A stretch of DNA of 64,000 nucleotides from DAOMFB01 sp963721385 (lineage in GTDB: Bacteria > Acidobacteriota > Thermoanaerobaculia > UBA5066): assembly GCA_963721385.1 (NCBI GenBank), contig CAVRJB010000019.1:620001-684000 (forward strand). Reading direction: 5' to 3'. Numbering within the stretch: position 1 is the stretch's first letter; the number at the start of each line of letters is the position of its first letter. The notes beneath the pieces were generated by a model, which saw only the letters and a program-made list of their open reading frames with translations, made no database searches and was not told where the DNA came from. Made by a program: the position numbers and the translations under genes. This document shows, piece after piece, positions 41,602 to 50,098 of the stretch.

Positions 41602-43134
41602 ATGACATCCCGGATTCGTTTTGCGGCCGTGACCTTTCTGTCCGTTTCCTGCCTCGGCCTTTCTATCCCTGCGGCGGCAGCCTCGGCTACCCTGCTCGTC
41701 CCGGTGGTCCTCGACGTTCGCGGGTTCGGCGACGCCCTGTTCTCGACCGAGCTCGTCTTCTCGAACGCCGGGACGACGGACGCGACGGCAAGCCTCGTCT
41801 ACACGGCGTCGCCCTACTTCGGGGGCGTGGGGAGCGGTTCGACGTCGGTCAGCATCGCCGCGGGAGCGCAGTTGCGGATCCCCGACGCGCTCGAGTTCCT
41901 GAGGAGCCGGATCCCCGGCATTCCGGCCGGCCCGGGACAGGGGGGCTCGCTCCGCGTCACTTTCGACGGCCTCTCGTCGGCGACCGCCGGATCGGTGGTC
42001 GCCCGGACGACGGCGCCTTCGGGCCCTGGGCGGGCAGGGCTCGCCTATTCCGCGATCGACCCGGCCCTTTACACGGCGTCGCTCACGGCCGTCGTGGGCC
42101 TCCTCGAGAACGGCGCGGACCGGAGCAACCTCGCGCTCGTCAATGCCGGCACCGGCGGCCCGGTGACCCTGCGCGTCACGCTCATCAGCGGCGATGGAAC
42201 GCTCTACCAGCCCCTGAGCCCCAGCGTCGTTCTTCAGCCGGGGGAGTGGACTCAGATCAACCGAGTCCTCGCTTCGCCGGGTGCCGGCTTCTCCAGCGGT
42301 TGGGCCTTCGTGGAGCGGGTTTCCGGCGCCGATCCGTTCTTCGCCTACGGCGTCGTCAACGACAACGTGACGAACGACGGGTCGTTCATTCCCTGCATCG
42401 AATCCGACGGCTGGGACACCGAATCGACCGTGCCGGTCCTCGTCGAGACGCCGACCTTCCAGAGCGAGCTGACCCTCACGAACCCGAACGGTTTCGGGGT
42501 CTACGCCTACGTCGAGTACTACGAGTCGCTCACCGCGCCCCTGGGGCCGACGGGCGTTCGCTTTCAGCCCCTCGGACCGTACGAACAGGCGGTCATCCCC
42601 GACGTGCTGAACGAGCTCCGGTCCGCCGGCGCCAAAATCGGCCCGCGTGGAGGCAGCTACGCCGGTGCCCTCGCCGTCATCTTCACCGACGGGGCCTACC
42701 TCTGGCAGGGGCTCGCGGCCGCGCGGACGACGTCGCCCGCCCCATCGGGAGGCGTCTACGGCCTCGCGTACCCGGGCTCGATCTTCACGCAGGCGGCGAC
42801 GGAGGCGTACGTGTTCGGGCTCGCGCAGAACGACCGGGCCCGCTCGAACCTCGCGATCGTCAACGCGGGCGCGAACAACACCACGATTCGCGTGAACTAC
42901 GAGGTCCTCGACGGCGACACGGGGATGCAGAGCTCGGCGGACAGCGTCGTCCTGAATCCCGGCCAGTGGTTCCAGAAGAACGGCGTCCTCGGCGCCGTGA
43001 AGAACGGCTTCGTCCACCTGACGCTCGCCGACGGGAACGACGAGTTCTTCGCCTACGGCGTCGTGAACGACGGCGCGACCGACACGAGCGGGACGAACGA
43101 CGGCGCGTACGTCCCGATGGCAAAGGTGAAGTAG
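41602..43134 (+). CDS. Secreted two-repeat beta-module protein, intact
   Basis: After a signal peptide the 510-residue protein is made of two similar halves of about 240 residues. Each runs: a strand with F.SEL.L.N, a Pro/Gly turn leading to IPD....LR, a GG.L.V.F segment, ARTT, G.AGLAY, a loop with R/D-RSNLA.VNAG, and an ending FFAYGVVND followed by NDG.F/Y.P. The same module is found in the 18.4 and 36.1 kb genes, so this copy is the reference for that family here. No catalytic residues stand out; the repeated pattern suggests an adhesion or carbohydrate-binding role. The family is unknown to me. Confidence 0.75.
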   Translation: MTSRIRFAAVTFLSVSCLGLSIPAAAASATLLVPVVLDVRGFGDALFSTELVFSNAGTTDATASLVYTASPYFGGVGSGSTSVSIAAGAQLRIPDALEFLRSRIPGIPAGPGQGGSLRVTFDGLSSATAGSVVARTTAPSGPGRAGLAYSAIDPALYTASLTAVVGLLENGADRSNLALVNAGTGGPVTLRVTLISGDGTLYQPLSPSVVLQPGEWTQINRVLASPGAGFSSGWAFVERVSGADPFFAYGVVNDNVTNDGSFIPCIESDGWDTESTVPVLVETPTFQSELTLTNPNGFGVYAYVEYYESLTAPLGPTGVRFQPLGPYEQAVIPDVLNELRSAGAKIGPRGGSYAGALAVIFTDGAYLWQGLAAARTTSPAPSGGVYGLAYPGSIFTQAATEAYVFGLAQNDRARSNLAIVNAGANNTTIRVNYEVLDGDTGMQSSADSVVLNPGQWFQKNGVLGAVKNGFVHLTLADGNDEFFAYGVVNDGATDTSGTNDGAYVPMAKVK

Positions 43135-43136
43135 GG

Positions 43137-43790
43137 ATGGCAGACCGGGACTCCCGTTCCGGCGAGGCCTACTTCGACTCCGCGATTCTCGACTGGACGG
43201 CGCGGGTCCACGCGGGTCACGACGCCGCGCTCGCGCGGGCGTTCGACGCTCCGGAGCGGCACGGGATGCCGGCCATCCAGCTGGGGCCGTCGGAGGCGCG
43301 GCTCGTCGAGCTGCTCCTCCGGCTCGCAGGGGCCCGGAAAGCGGTGGAGATCGGGACGTTGGCGGGCTATTCCGCGATCCGGATGGCCCGCGCCCTCGCC
43401 GACGACGGACACCTCTGGTCGGTCGAGTTCGACGTGAGGCACGCGGCGGTCGCGCGGGAGAACCTCGCGGAGGCCGGGCTCGCGACGCGGGTCACCGTCG
43501 TCGAGGGGGCCGCCCTCGAGGTCCTGCCGTCCCTCGAGGCGCACGGCCCGTTCGACGCCGTCTTCGTCGACGCCGACAAGGCAAGCTACGACGCTTACGG
43601 CCGCTGGGCGGGGCGAAACCTCCGCCCCGGCGGCCTCCTCCTCGGCGACAATGCGTTCCTCTTCGGCCGGCTGCTCGAGAAGTCCGACGAAGCCGCCGCG
43701 ATGCGCCGGTTCCACGAGGAAGCGGCGCGCGCCTTCGACACCGTCTGCGTCCCGACGCCGGACGGCCTTCTCGTCGGCGTCAGACGCTGA
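43137..43790 (+). CDS. O-methyltransferase (class I, caffeoyl-CoA type)
   Basis: The 217-residue SAM-dependent enzyme matches the small O-methyltransferase_3 family: AIQLGPSEARLVELLLRLAG, VEIGTLAGYSAIRMA (SAM loop), FDAVFVDADKASYDAY (metal Asp residues) and LLGDNAFLFGR. Such enzymes methylate catechols with a divalent metal. It begins two bases after the module protein, so the two may share a transcript. Confidence 0.9.
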   Translation: MADRDSRSGEAYFDSAILDWTARVHAGHDAALARAFDAPERHGMPAIQLGPSEARLVELLLRLAGARKAVEIGTLAGYSAIRMARALADDGHLWSVEFDVRHAAVARENLAEAGLATRVTVVEGAALEVLPSLEAHGPFDAVFVDADKASYDAYGRWAGRNLRPGGLLLGDNAFLFGRLLEKSDEAAAMRRFHEEAARAFDTVCVPTPDGLLVGVRR

Positions 43791-43813
43791 CGAGAATCCG
43801 CCCGACGATCGCA

Positions 43814-44290
43814 TTACGCGAGGCGCTTCACCGCCTGAGCGTTGTTCGTGTCCGGGGAAGCTGCACGGATTTCCCACGGACGTACGCCGCCAGCGACCAG
43901 CCGAAAGAGGGGGTGGGGATCCGGGCGTTGGACGATTCGGAGGCGCCGGGCCAGGTCCGGGCTTCGGCCCCGAAGCTTGCCTTGCAAGTGACGCCACTCG
44001 AATTCGAGCTGGCCGACGGTTTCCGGAAGGCGCATTCGAGCTCGGGGGCCAGCGAGCTTCGCCCGGTCGAAGGCGAAGCCGCGACGCTGCGCCTCGGCGT
44101 GAACATGAAAGAGGTAGGTGTTGATCAGTGCGACGGAGTTGGACCGGGCCTGGAAGCGGTGAAGCTGGGGATGACGGCGGTAGCCGCGAGTACGGCCGAG
44201 AAGGACCTGACGAGCAAGGAGCGCTTCCCGCCAGAGCGCCGTGAGTCCCTGGGAATCGAGATAGCGAGGGTGGAGGGTCCAGAGTCGCAC
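43814..44290 (-). CDS. Pyrimidine dimer DNA glycosylase (T4 endonuclease V-like)
   Basis: The 158-residue protein begins with GTG and reads RLWTLHPRYLDSQGLTALWR, LLGRTRGYRRHPQLHRF, VALINTYLFHVHAEAQRRG and VGQLEFEWRHLQGKLRGRSP, matching the Pyr_excise family that cuts DNA at UV dimers. This family is patchy and often carried on mobile DNA. The C-terminal part is Arg-rich. It lies at the start of a second accessory patch. Confidence 0.82.
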   Translation of the reverse strand: MRLWTLHPRYLDSQGLTALWREALLARQVLLGRTRGYRRHPQLHRFQARSNSVALINTYLFHVHAEAQRRGFAFDRAKLAGPRARMRLPETVGQLEFEWRHLQGKLRGRSPDLARRLRIVQRPDPHPLFRLVAGGVRPWEIRAASPDTNNAQAVKRLA

Positions 44291-44477
44291 GGGGTCCGCC
44301 TTTGTGCAGGCTAACGAGTCTCTGACGACAGCCCCGGGTGGCTATCGATGGAAGTCTTCCTGGCCATTCGGAGTCGAAGTTCCTACGGGCAGCCGCATTG
44401 TCGTTTCTGCCGGTGACCGAATTCTAGTGGCGTTCACGAGTCGGGGATCGCGAGGAAAAGCCGGCTCGAGGCAAGCG

Positions 44478-44891
44478 CTACGCCAGCGGGCGCCACGGCC
44501 CGATGAGGAGCGCGATGGCCACGACGAAGTCGAACGCGGCGCACAGGGGAGGGAACCAGCTGGTGACGCGCGTGGGGACGGCCTTCGGATGGTGGAGTAG
44601 GTCCCACACCCCGTGCAGCACCCAGCCCGCGGCCAGCCAGGAGGTTGCCGCGCGAAGCCCGACGACGGCGCACGCGAACACGACTCCGAAGACGGCCAGC
44701 TCGAGCACGACGACGTGGCCCGGTGCGGACTGCGCCAGCAGCGCGCCACAGTAGATGCACGCGGTCACCGCAAGAGAGAGCGCGATGAGCTGGCGAGCCG
44801 GCTGCGGTGGAACCGAATGAACGAGCAGGACGAATGCAAGCCCCAGGACGATGCCGACGAGAAACGACTTCATGCCTGCCATGCCTGCCAT
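44478..44891 (-). CDS. DUF6010-like membrane protein
   Basis: The 137-residue protein has four hydrophobic helices, beginning FLVGIVLGLAFVLLVHSV, and a conserved loop WVLHGVWDLLHHP between helices, typical of DUF6010-type proteins. AGGAGG eight bases before the first of three ATG codons (MAGMAGMKSF) decides the start. It follows the 117-residue membrane protein by 14 bases and is probably cotranscribed. Function is unknown. Confidence 0.7.
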   Translation of the reverse strand: MAGMAGMKSFLVGIVLGLAFVLLVHSVPPQPARQLIALSLAVTACIYCGALLAQSAPGHVVVLELAVFGVVFACAVVGLRAATSWLAAGWVLHGVWDLLHHPKAVPTRVTSWFPPLCAAFDFVVAIALLIGPWRPLA

Positions 44892-44905
44892 GCCTGTTTC
44901 CTCCT

Positions 44906-45259
44906 CTACTTGTTCTCCGGCGGCTCGTCCCAGTGCACGTGATGCATCAGGTGATGCACTCCTGGGCCCAGGAGGAGTCCCGCCACGGCGATCACGACGA
45001 GCCCCGAATACAGCGCGTAGAGACCCGCGAAGATCTTTCCCGGCTCGGACAGTTCTGTCTTCACGGGCCCCATGCCGCCGAGGATCATCGCTGCATTCAG
45101 GAAAGCGTCCCGCCAGGCCATGTGTTCGTAGTGCGCATACCCCCCGATGCCGATGCCCAGCGAAACGCCGAGGATCCCGAGAGCGATCCCCGAATGGAAG
45201 AGCATCCGGCGCCAGAAGAGTCTGCGTTGCCTGTCGCGGGCGCTCTGTCCCTTGTTCAT
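44906..45259 (-). CDS. Two-span membrane protein, 117 aa
   Basis: The product has a basic N-terminus (MNKGQSARDRQRRLFWRRM), two long hydrophobic helices and a His-rich end (HHLMHHVHWDEPP). The segment between the helices (HMAWRDAFLNAAMILGGMGP) resembles the pore loop region of small ion-channel-like proteins, but no selectivity motif is clear. GGGGGG lies before the ATG. It may form a pair with the downstream DUF6010 gene. Confidence 0.65.
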   Translation of the reverse strand: MNKGQSARDRQRRLFWRRMLFHSGIALGILGVSLGIGIGGYAHYEHMAWRDAFLNAAMILGGMGPVKTELSEPGKIFAGLYALYSGLVVIAVAGLLLGPGVHHLMHHVHWDEPPENK

Positions 45260-45360
45260 TTGCGTCCCCCCAGGATGTCCGACGTGTCCACCAACGATAT
45301 CCCGCCCAGCGGCAGGGCTTCCCCGGACCCTTGGTTCAGGCCATCCCTGATTCCTCGAGC

Positions 45361-45423
45361 GTTAGGCCAGAGTGTCTACTTTATCGGGTCAACTGCCGAG
45401 TCCGCTGCAACCGCTTGTTGGGC
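45361..45423 (-). repeat. attC: Partial attC-like site behind the cupin gene
   Basis: On the minus strand, 12 bases after the cupin stop, comes GCCCAAC followed by AAGCGGTTGCAGCGGAC, a good first half of an attC site. It shares TGCAGCGGACTCG with the attC at 24045. The expected second arm is missing; instead a second GCCTAAC box follows 50 bases on. It looks like a truncated or recombined site. Confidence 0.45.
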
Positions 45424-45435
45424 CGCGTGCCTCGA

Positions 45436-45960
45436 CTAGCGAACCAGCAGGTCCAGCTGGCGCACATCGAGACCGGCCTCGCGATAGTAGTTCCGAGTCA
45501 GCTCCAGAAAAGTGAATCCATCCTCATAGGCAGCAAAGCCACCGTTGACCGACTTGTCCAGATAGATGAGACCGCCTTCGACTATGAAGAGGATCAGCGC
45601 TGGTTCTGGAGAGTCGTCGGTGATGACCAGCGTGTGAGCCTCGCCGGCGGGTTCGTAGATAAACGTCCCGGGCTTTGCAACCCAGTCATGCTCCAAGTAT
45701 CGCCAATGACCACGCATCGTATACCCACGAACGGTGCCAACGTGGTAGTGAGTGCCCAGCTTCGCGCCGCGGAGACCCTTCAGAACGACGCTGAATCCTC
45801 CAGACGTGACGTTAAAGCAGCAGGGCTGAATCCATACACCTTCGGCGTAAGGAACCCAGAGGCGGTCGTCCTCCACGTTGATGTTGGCAATGAAGTGTTC
45901 GCGGCTCCTTCGATTCGGGTCGAGTCCGTCGGTGAAACTGTTGAAGGCAGTGATCGGCAT
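45436..45960 (-). CDS. Cupin protein, dihydroxyacetophenone-dioxygenase-like
   Basis: The 174-residue protein is a cupin: THYHVGTVRGYTMRGHWRYL supplies metal histidines, KPGTFIYEPAGEAHTLVI the second motif. It resembles 2,4'-dihydroxyacetophenone dioxygenase and ChrR-type cupins. A GGGGAG site precedes the ATG. Its stop is followed at once by half an attC site, so it may be a captured cassette gene. Codon use is less GC-biased than in core neighbours. Confidence 0.8.
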   Translation of the reverse strand: MPITAFNSFTDGLDPNRRSREHFIANINVEDDRLWVPYAEGVWIQPCCFNVTSGGFSVVLKGLRGAKLGTHYHVGTVRGYTMRGHWRYLEHDWVAKPGTFIYEPAGEAHTLVITDDSPEPALILFIVEGGLIYLDKSVNGGFAAYEDGFTFLELTRNYYREAGLDVRQLDLLVR

Positions 45961-46050
45961 ATGTCTCCCCTTTTGTAAGTCAACGATTGAAGCGTCAGTC
46001 TCCGCTCGAAACGGCAGGCCGGCCGTCGCCCATCCGCCCGGCTTTTCCGC

Positions 46051-46557
46051 TCACGTCTTGCGGCTCCCCCCGGCGAGATCGGCGCGATGGCGCCAGAGCA
46101 CCTCGCGATCGAGGATCGTCAGGCGGGACTCGAGCGAGTCGGCGTAGGGCGGGGTCGGCGGTGCGCCGACGGGAATCTCGTTTTCCACGGAACGCCCTTC
46201 CCGGACCGCCCGCACCCACGACTGCATGGCGCCGATGTACCCGTCCAGGGCGCAGGCCGGATTCGGTGCGTTCTCGGTCGTGATGTAGGCGGGCGGCAGG
46301 TCGCCGGCGATCACCCAGACCCACGGGTCCACGTCGCTTCCGGCCGGCTCGAAGCGGAACAGGAAGACGCCGACGAGCCCGGGGACGCCGAGCCCGACGA
46401 ATCTCTCTTCGATCCGTCCGCACCAGGAAAAACCCTTCAGAAACTCGGCGGCCTCGTCGCAGACAGCGAGGATCTCCTCCGTATCGACGTCCATGTCGCC
46501 GCGCATCGACTCGACCGAAACGACCTTCTCCATCTGGAGTCCCCGGGAATCGCTCAT
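46051..46557 (-). CDS. Conserved hypothetical protein, 168 aa
   Basis: I do not assign a family with confidence. The protein (ILAVCDEAAEFLKGFSWCGR, VGVFLFRFEPAGSDVDPWVW, ITTENAPNPACALDGYIGAM) reads as a small cytosolic alpha/beta protein. AGGAGG before MSDSRGL supports this start. It lies directly downstream of the M50 protease gene (14 bases) in the same direction and may depend on it for expression. Confidence 0.6.
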   Translation of the reverse strand: MSDSRGLQMEKVVSVESMRGDMDVDTEEILAVCDEAAEFLKGFSWCGRIEERFVGLGVPGLVGVFLFRFEPAGSDVDPWVWVIAGDLPPAYITTENAPNPACALDGYIGAMQSWVRAVREGRSVENEIPVGAPPTPPYADSLESRLTILDREVLWRHRADLAGGSRKT

Positions 46558-46571
46558 CGCTCCTCCTGCCC

Positions 46572-47703
46572 TCAAGCCTGCTCCATCGCCGCCTTTCGGC
46601 GGGCTTCCTGGGCCTTCGAGAACGAGATGATGAGGAGCGCTTCGGCGATGTCCTCCGCGGAGACGAGGCCGAGGAACGTGTCGCCCCTGTAGACGGCGGC
46701 GAGGCGCTGCCTCTTTTCGGCGAGGTGGTGGCGGACGCCGTCGAGGGGCATGTCGGCCTCCACGCGGACCGGATCGCGGTTCATGATGCTGGTCACGTAC
46801 GCGTCCCCCATCTCCGTCGCGAGGCTCTTCAGGATCTCCTCGCGGGAGACGACGCCGACGAGCTTCGTCCCCTGCATCACGGCGAAGTCGGGCTGGTAGC
46901 TCGTCAGGATGTGGTCCACGACCTGGCTCACCGCCGCGCCGGGCGCCAGCGTGATGGCGTTCTTGTTGTACGCGTCGCCGACGCGCGTCGTCCCGAGGAC
47001 GACCCGCGCCGTTTCCTCGGCCCGCTCCTGCGAGGCGCCCATGAAGATGAAGAGCGCGATGAGCGCGAGGAGGAAATTCCCCGAAATGAGGCCGAAGAAC
47101 CCGATCCCCATGGCGAGGGCCTGGCCGATCGTGGCCGCGACGCGGGTCGCCGCGCCGAAACCCATGAACATCGCCAAGACCGCCCGCAAGCATCCGGCCG
47201 CCGTCCATCGGGAAGGCGGGGATCAGGTTGAAGAGGGCGAGGAAGACGTTTGCGAAGAGAAGCCAGAGGAGCGCCGTTTCGCTTCCCGGCGTCATGCTCT
47301 TCAGGATCGTCGCCGGATCGAGCTTCCCGAGGGAGGAGGCGACGCCCGTCGCGGCCCAGAGCCCCGCCGCGATGGCGAGGCTCACGAGCGGCCCCGCCGC
47401 CGCGATGACCAGCTCGTGGAAAGGCGTGTCGGGGTTCTTCTCCATTCGGGAGACGCCGCCGATCGGGAGGAGCGTGATGTCGCGGACCCCGATGCCAAAG
47501 GCCTTCGCGGCGAGGGCGTGCCCCAGTTCGTGAAGGACGACGCAGGCGAAGAGGACGATCATGAGGAGCGCACCGAAGAGGGCCCCTCGCGCGCCGAATC
47601 GCGAGCCCCAATCGGCCGCGCCCAGCAGGACGATCAGGCCGAACGTCACGTGGACGTTGAGGTCGATGCCGGCGATCCGGGCGATGCGGAACGACGTTTT
47701 CAT
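46572..47703 (-). CDS. Site-2-type protease (M50) with CBS pair, one-base frameshift
   Basis: This intramembrane metalloprotease has HELGH (zinc) in its second helix and AFPMDGGR, the third-ligand motif, then two C-terminal CBS domains (ITLAPGAAVSQVVDHILTSY, SIMNRDPVRVEADMPL). The frame breaks at 47188 just after GGRML, where one extra base separates it from RAVLAMFMGFGAAT. Corrected length is about 377 residues, usual for SpoIVFB-like proteins with CBS. CBS domains suggest control by adenine nucleotides. It is divergent from the CoA-transferase. Confidence 0.88.
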
Positions 47704-47755
47704 GGCTTCCGGGCGGGCCTCCGGAAGTCATGTTACGGCAGCAGCTTCCGCCCGG

Positions 47756-47801
47756 ATGATGCAAAGCGCTTACTGCGTTCGCGCCTGCCGCGACGCATCA
47801 T
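47756..47801. promoter_or_regulatory. Inverted repeat before the CoA-transferase gene
   Basis: ATGATGC and GCATCAT face each other 32 bases apart, ending eight bases before the CoA-transferase ATG, in the divergent gap. The wide spacing weakens the case for a single operator. Confidence 0.25.
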
Positions 47802-47808
47802 TCCCACC

Positions 47809-49152
47809 ATGAGCGAAGTCAACGACTGGCAAACCCGCTACAGCTGGAAAGTCGCGACCGCCGAGGAGGCCATCCGGGCCATCCCGCCGGGCCGCCGCAT
47901 CCTGATCGGCTCCGGTGCCGCCGAGCCCGCCCGCCTCGTCGAGGCCATGGTCGAGAAGGGGACGCATCTCTTCGGCAACGAGATCGTCCACCTCCTCACC
48001 CTGGGCCCCGCGCCCTACGTGGCCCCCGGCCTGCAGGAGCGCTTCCGCCACACGGCGTTCTTCATTGGCGCCAACGTCCGTCAGGCGGTGCAGGAGGGGC
48101 GAGCCGACTTCATGCCCGTCTTTCTGTCCGAGATCCCGCAGGTCATCACGAGCGGGCGCGTCGCGGTCGAGGTGGCTCTCATCCAGGTCAGCCCGCCCGA
48201 CCGGCACGGATTCGTCAGCCTCGGCGTCTCGGTCGACATCGTCAAGGCGGCCGTCGACACCGCGAGCCTGATCCTGGCCGAGGTGAACCCGCGGATGCCG
48301 CGGACGCACGGCGACTCTTTCATCCACGTGGAGAGGATCGCCCACCTCGTCCCCGTCGATTACGCGCTCTTCGAGCTCCCGTCCGAGCCGCTCGACGACG
48401 TCTGCCGCCAGATCGGCCTGCACGCGGCGGGCCTCATCGGAGACGGGGCGACGCTGCAGATGGGCATCGGCCGGATTCCCGACGCCGTCCTCGCCTGCCT
48501 CGGCGGACGGCGCGATCTCGGAATCCACACCGAGATGCTCTCCGACGGCGTCATGCGGCTCGCGGAGGCGGGCGTCATCACCGGGAAGAGGAAGACCCTC
48601 CTTCCGGGGAAGATGGTGACGTCGTTTCTCATGGGCTCGCAGAGGCTCTACGAATGGGTCAACGAAAACCCGGCGCTCGAGATGCGCCCCTCCAGCTTCA
48701 CGAACGACCCGTTCCAGATCGCCCGGAACGACCACATGATCGCCATCAACTCCGCGCTCGCGGTCGACCTGACGGGGCAGGTCGCGGCCGACACGATCGG
48801 CGGCCGGTTCTTCTCGGGAATCGGGGGACAGGTCGACTTCATCCGGGGCGCGTCGCGGAGCCGCGGGGGGCGGCCCATCATCGCCCTCCCCTCCACCGCG
48901 AAGGACGGCAAGGTGAGCCGGATCTGCCCCGCGCTCGAGGAGGGGGCGGGCGTCGTCACGAGCCGGGGCGACATCCACTACGTCGTCACGGAGTACGGCG
49001 TGGCCGACCTGTGGGGGAAGAACATCCGCCAGCGGGCCGGGGCCCTCATCGACATCGCCCACCCCGACTTCCGGACCGAGCTCTGCGCGGCGGCACGGGC
49101 CCGGAAGTTCGTCTTCGTGGGCGAGAGCTCCCTGGTCGCCGTCCGCGCCTGA
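47809..49152 (+). CDS. Acetyl-CoA hydrolase/transferase family protein
   Basis: The 447-residue enzyme belongs to the acetate/4-hydroxybutyrate CoA-transferase family. IHTEMLSDGVM carries the catalytic Glu that forms the CoA thioester, and GQVDFIRGA and VVTEYGVADLWGKN are conserved C-terminal motifs. Length is normal. It transfers CoA between short acids or hydrolyses acetyl-CoA; the acceptor cannot be told. An in-frame upstream extension is antisense to the M50 gene and is not coding. Confidence 0.92.
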   Translation: MSEVNDWQTRYSWKVATAEEAIRAIPPGRRILIGSGAAEPARLVEAMVEKGTHLFGNEIVHLLTLGPAPYVAPGLQERFRHTAFFIGANVRQAVQEGRADFMPVFLSEIPQVITSGRVAVEVALIQVSPPDRHGFVSLGVSVDIVKAAVDTASLILAEVNPRMPRTHGDSFIHVERIAHLVPVDYALFELPSEPLDDVCRQIGLHAAGLIGDGATLQMGIGRIPDAVLACLGGRRDLGIHTEMLSDGVMRLAEAGVITGKRKTLLPGKMVTSFLMGSQRLYEWVNENPALEMRPSSFTNDPFQIARNDHMIAINSALAVDLTGQVAADTIGGRFFSGIGGQVDFIRGASRSRGGRPIIALPSTAKDGKVSRICPALEEGAGVVTSRGDIHYVVTEYGVADLWGKNIRQRAGALIDIAHPDFRTELCAAARARKFVFVGESSLVAVRA

Positions 49153-49193
49153 GAGGGGCGCCTGCTTCCGGGCGATGGCCGGGGCCGTGCCGG

Positions 49194-49218
49194 AAACTTT
49201 TTTCGGCGGTTTTCGTCT
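49194..49218 (+). promoter_or_regulatory. Predicted ECF sigma promoter, copy 1
   Basis: AAACT (preceded by GG) and CGTCT are separated by exactly 15 bases, and the ATG of the first DUF4097 gene follows eight bases later. Spacing is identical to the promoters at 50066 and 51697. A start point about eight bases after CGTCT would make the message leaderless. Confidence 0.6.
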
Positions 49219-49226
49219 CTACAGGC

Positions 49227-50024
49227 ATGAGCCGCACACGCCGGTTTCTCGTCCCGCTGTTCCTCCTCGCCCTCTTCAGCCTGGCGGCCCATGGCGCGCC
49301 CCAGAAGGAGATCCGAAAGACCCTTCCGCTCGCGGCGAACGGCCGCGTCGAGGTCGACACCTACAAGGGCTCGGTCGACGTGACAGCGGAAGAGCGGGCG
49401 GACGTCGTCGTCGAGGCCCGGGTCGTCGCAGACACCGATTGCGGCGACGAGAAGGCCTGGGCCGAATGGGTCGAAGCCACCGAGGTCCGGATCGACGCCC
49501 ACTCCGACCTCGTGGTGATCGAGTCGAGCTACCGGCGGCTGGAGGGGTACCGGGAGGGATTCCTGAGCTGGTGCACGTCCCGCCCCTTCGTCCACTACCG
49601 GATCCGGATGCCGAGGACGGCCTCGCTCGACATCAAGGACTACAAGTCGTCGATCGACGTCGCGTCGCTCGCAGGGCGGCTCCGCATCGAGTCGTACAAG
49701 GGGAAGATCCGGGTCGCCGGCCTCGACGGCCGCCTCGACCTCGAGACCTACAAGGGAGATGCCCGGGTGGAGTTCGCCCGGTTCGGGGGCGACACTCGCG
49801 TCGAGACTCATAAGGGGGAGATCGAGCTCTCCCTGCCGAAGGGGACCGGGTTCACGCTGGACGCCGCCGGCGACCGCCATGGCCGGATCCGGTCGGACTT
49901 CGACGTCTCCTCGCAGGCCGTCTCCCGCGGCTCCGGCGACGTCCTTCGGGGCGCCATCAACGGCGGCGGGCCGCGCCTCTTGGCGAAGACCCACAAGGGG
50001 ACGATCCGGCTCGTCGCGCGCTGA
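49227..50024 (+). CDS. DUF4097-type secreted beta-solenoid protein
   Basis: After a signal peptide the 265-residue protein is a stack of short strands with the repeating pattern DTYKGSVDV, DYKSSIDVASL, ESYKGKIRVAGL, ETYKGDARVEF, ETHKGEIELSL: the DUF4097 right-handed repeat. Such proteins are exported and often lie beside ECF sigma or PspC genes. There is no enzyme motif. A predicted ECF promoter with leaderless spacing precedes it. Confidence 0.78.
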   Translation: MSRTRRFLVPLFLLALFSLAAHGAPQKEIRKTLPLAANGRVEVDTYKGSVDVTAEERADVVVEARVVADTDCGDEKAWAEWVEATEVRIDAHSDLVVIESSYRRLEGYREGFLSWCTSRPFVHYRIRMPRTASLDIKDYKSSIDVASLAGRLRIESYKGKIRVAGLDGRLDLETYKGDARVEFARFGGDTRVETHKGEIELSLPKGTGFTLDAAGDRHGRIRSDFDVSSQAVSRGSGDVLRGAINGGGPRLLAKTHKGTIRLVAR

Positions 50025-50065
50025 CCGCGGACCGGGGGAGCGGCGTGGACCCTGAAAACCGGGCG

Positions 50066-50090
50066 TAACCTTTCGCTCCGCCGCGCGTCT
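50066..50090 (+). promoter_or_regulatory. Predicted ECF sigma promoter, copy 2 (autoregulation)
   Basis: TAACC, then 15 bases, then CGTCT, with the sigma gene ATG eight bases further. The whole block CTTTCGCTCCGC.GCGCGTCT is almost identical to the one at 51700, far beyond chance for a promoter match alone, and fits the GGAAC/GTC pattern of ECF promoters. Confidence 0.72.
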
Positions 50091-50098
50091 CCTTCCCG

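Noticed and set aside
41158..43017. A 619-residue open frame on the minus strand
   Set aside because: It is antisense to the intact module protein and crosses a terminator.
43770..43800. CGTCAG ACG CTGACG hairpin at the end of the O-methyltransferase gene
   Set aside because: It overlaps the stop codon and lacks a T run; too short to call a terminator.
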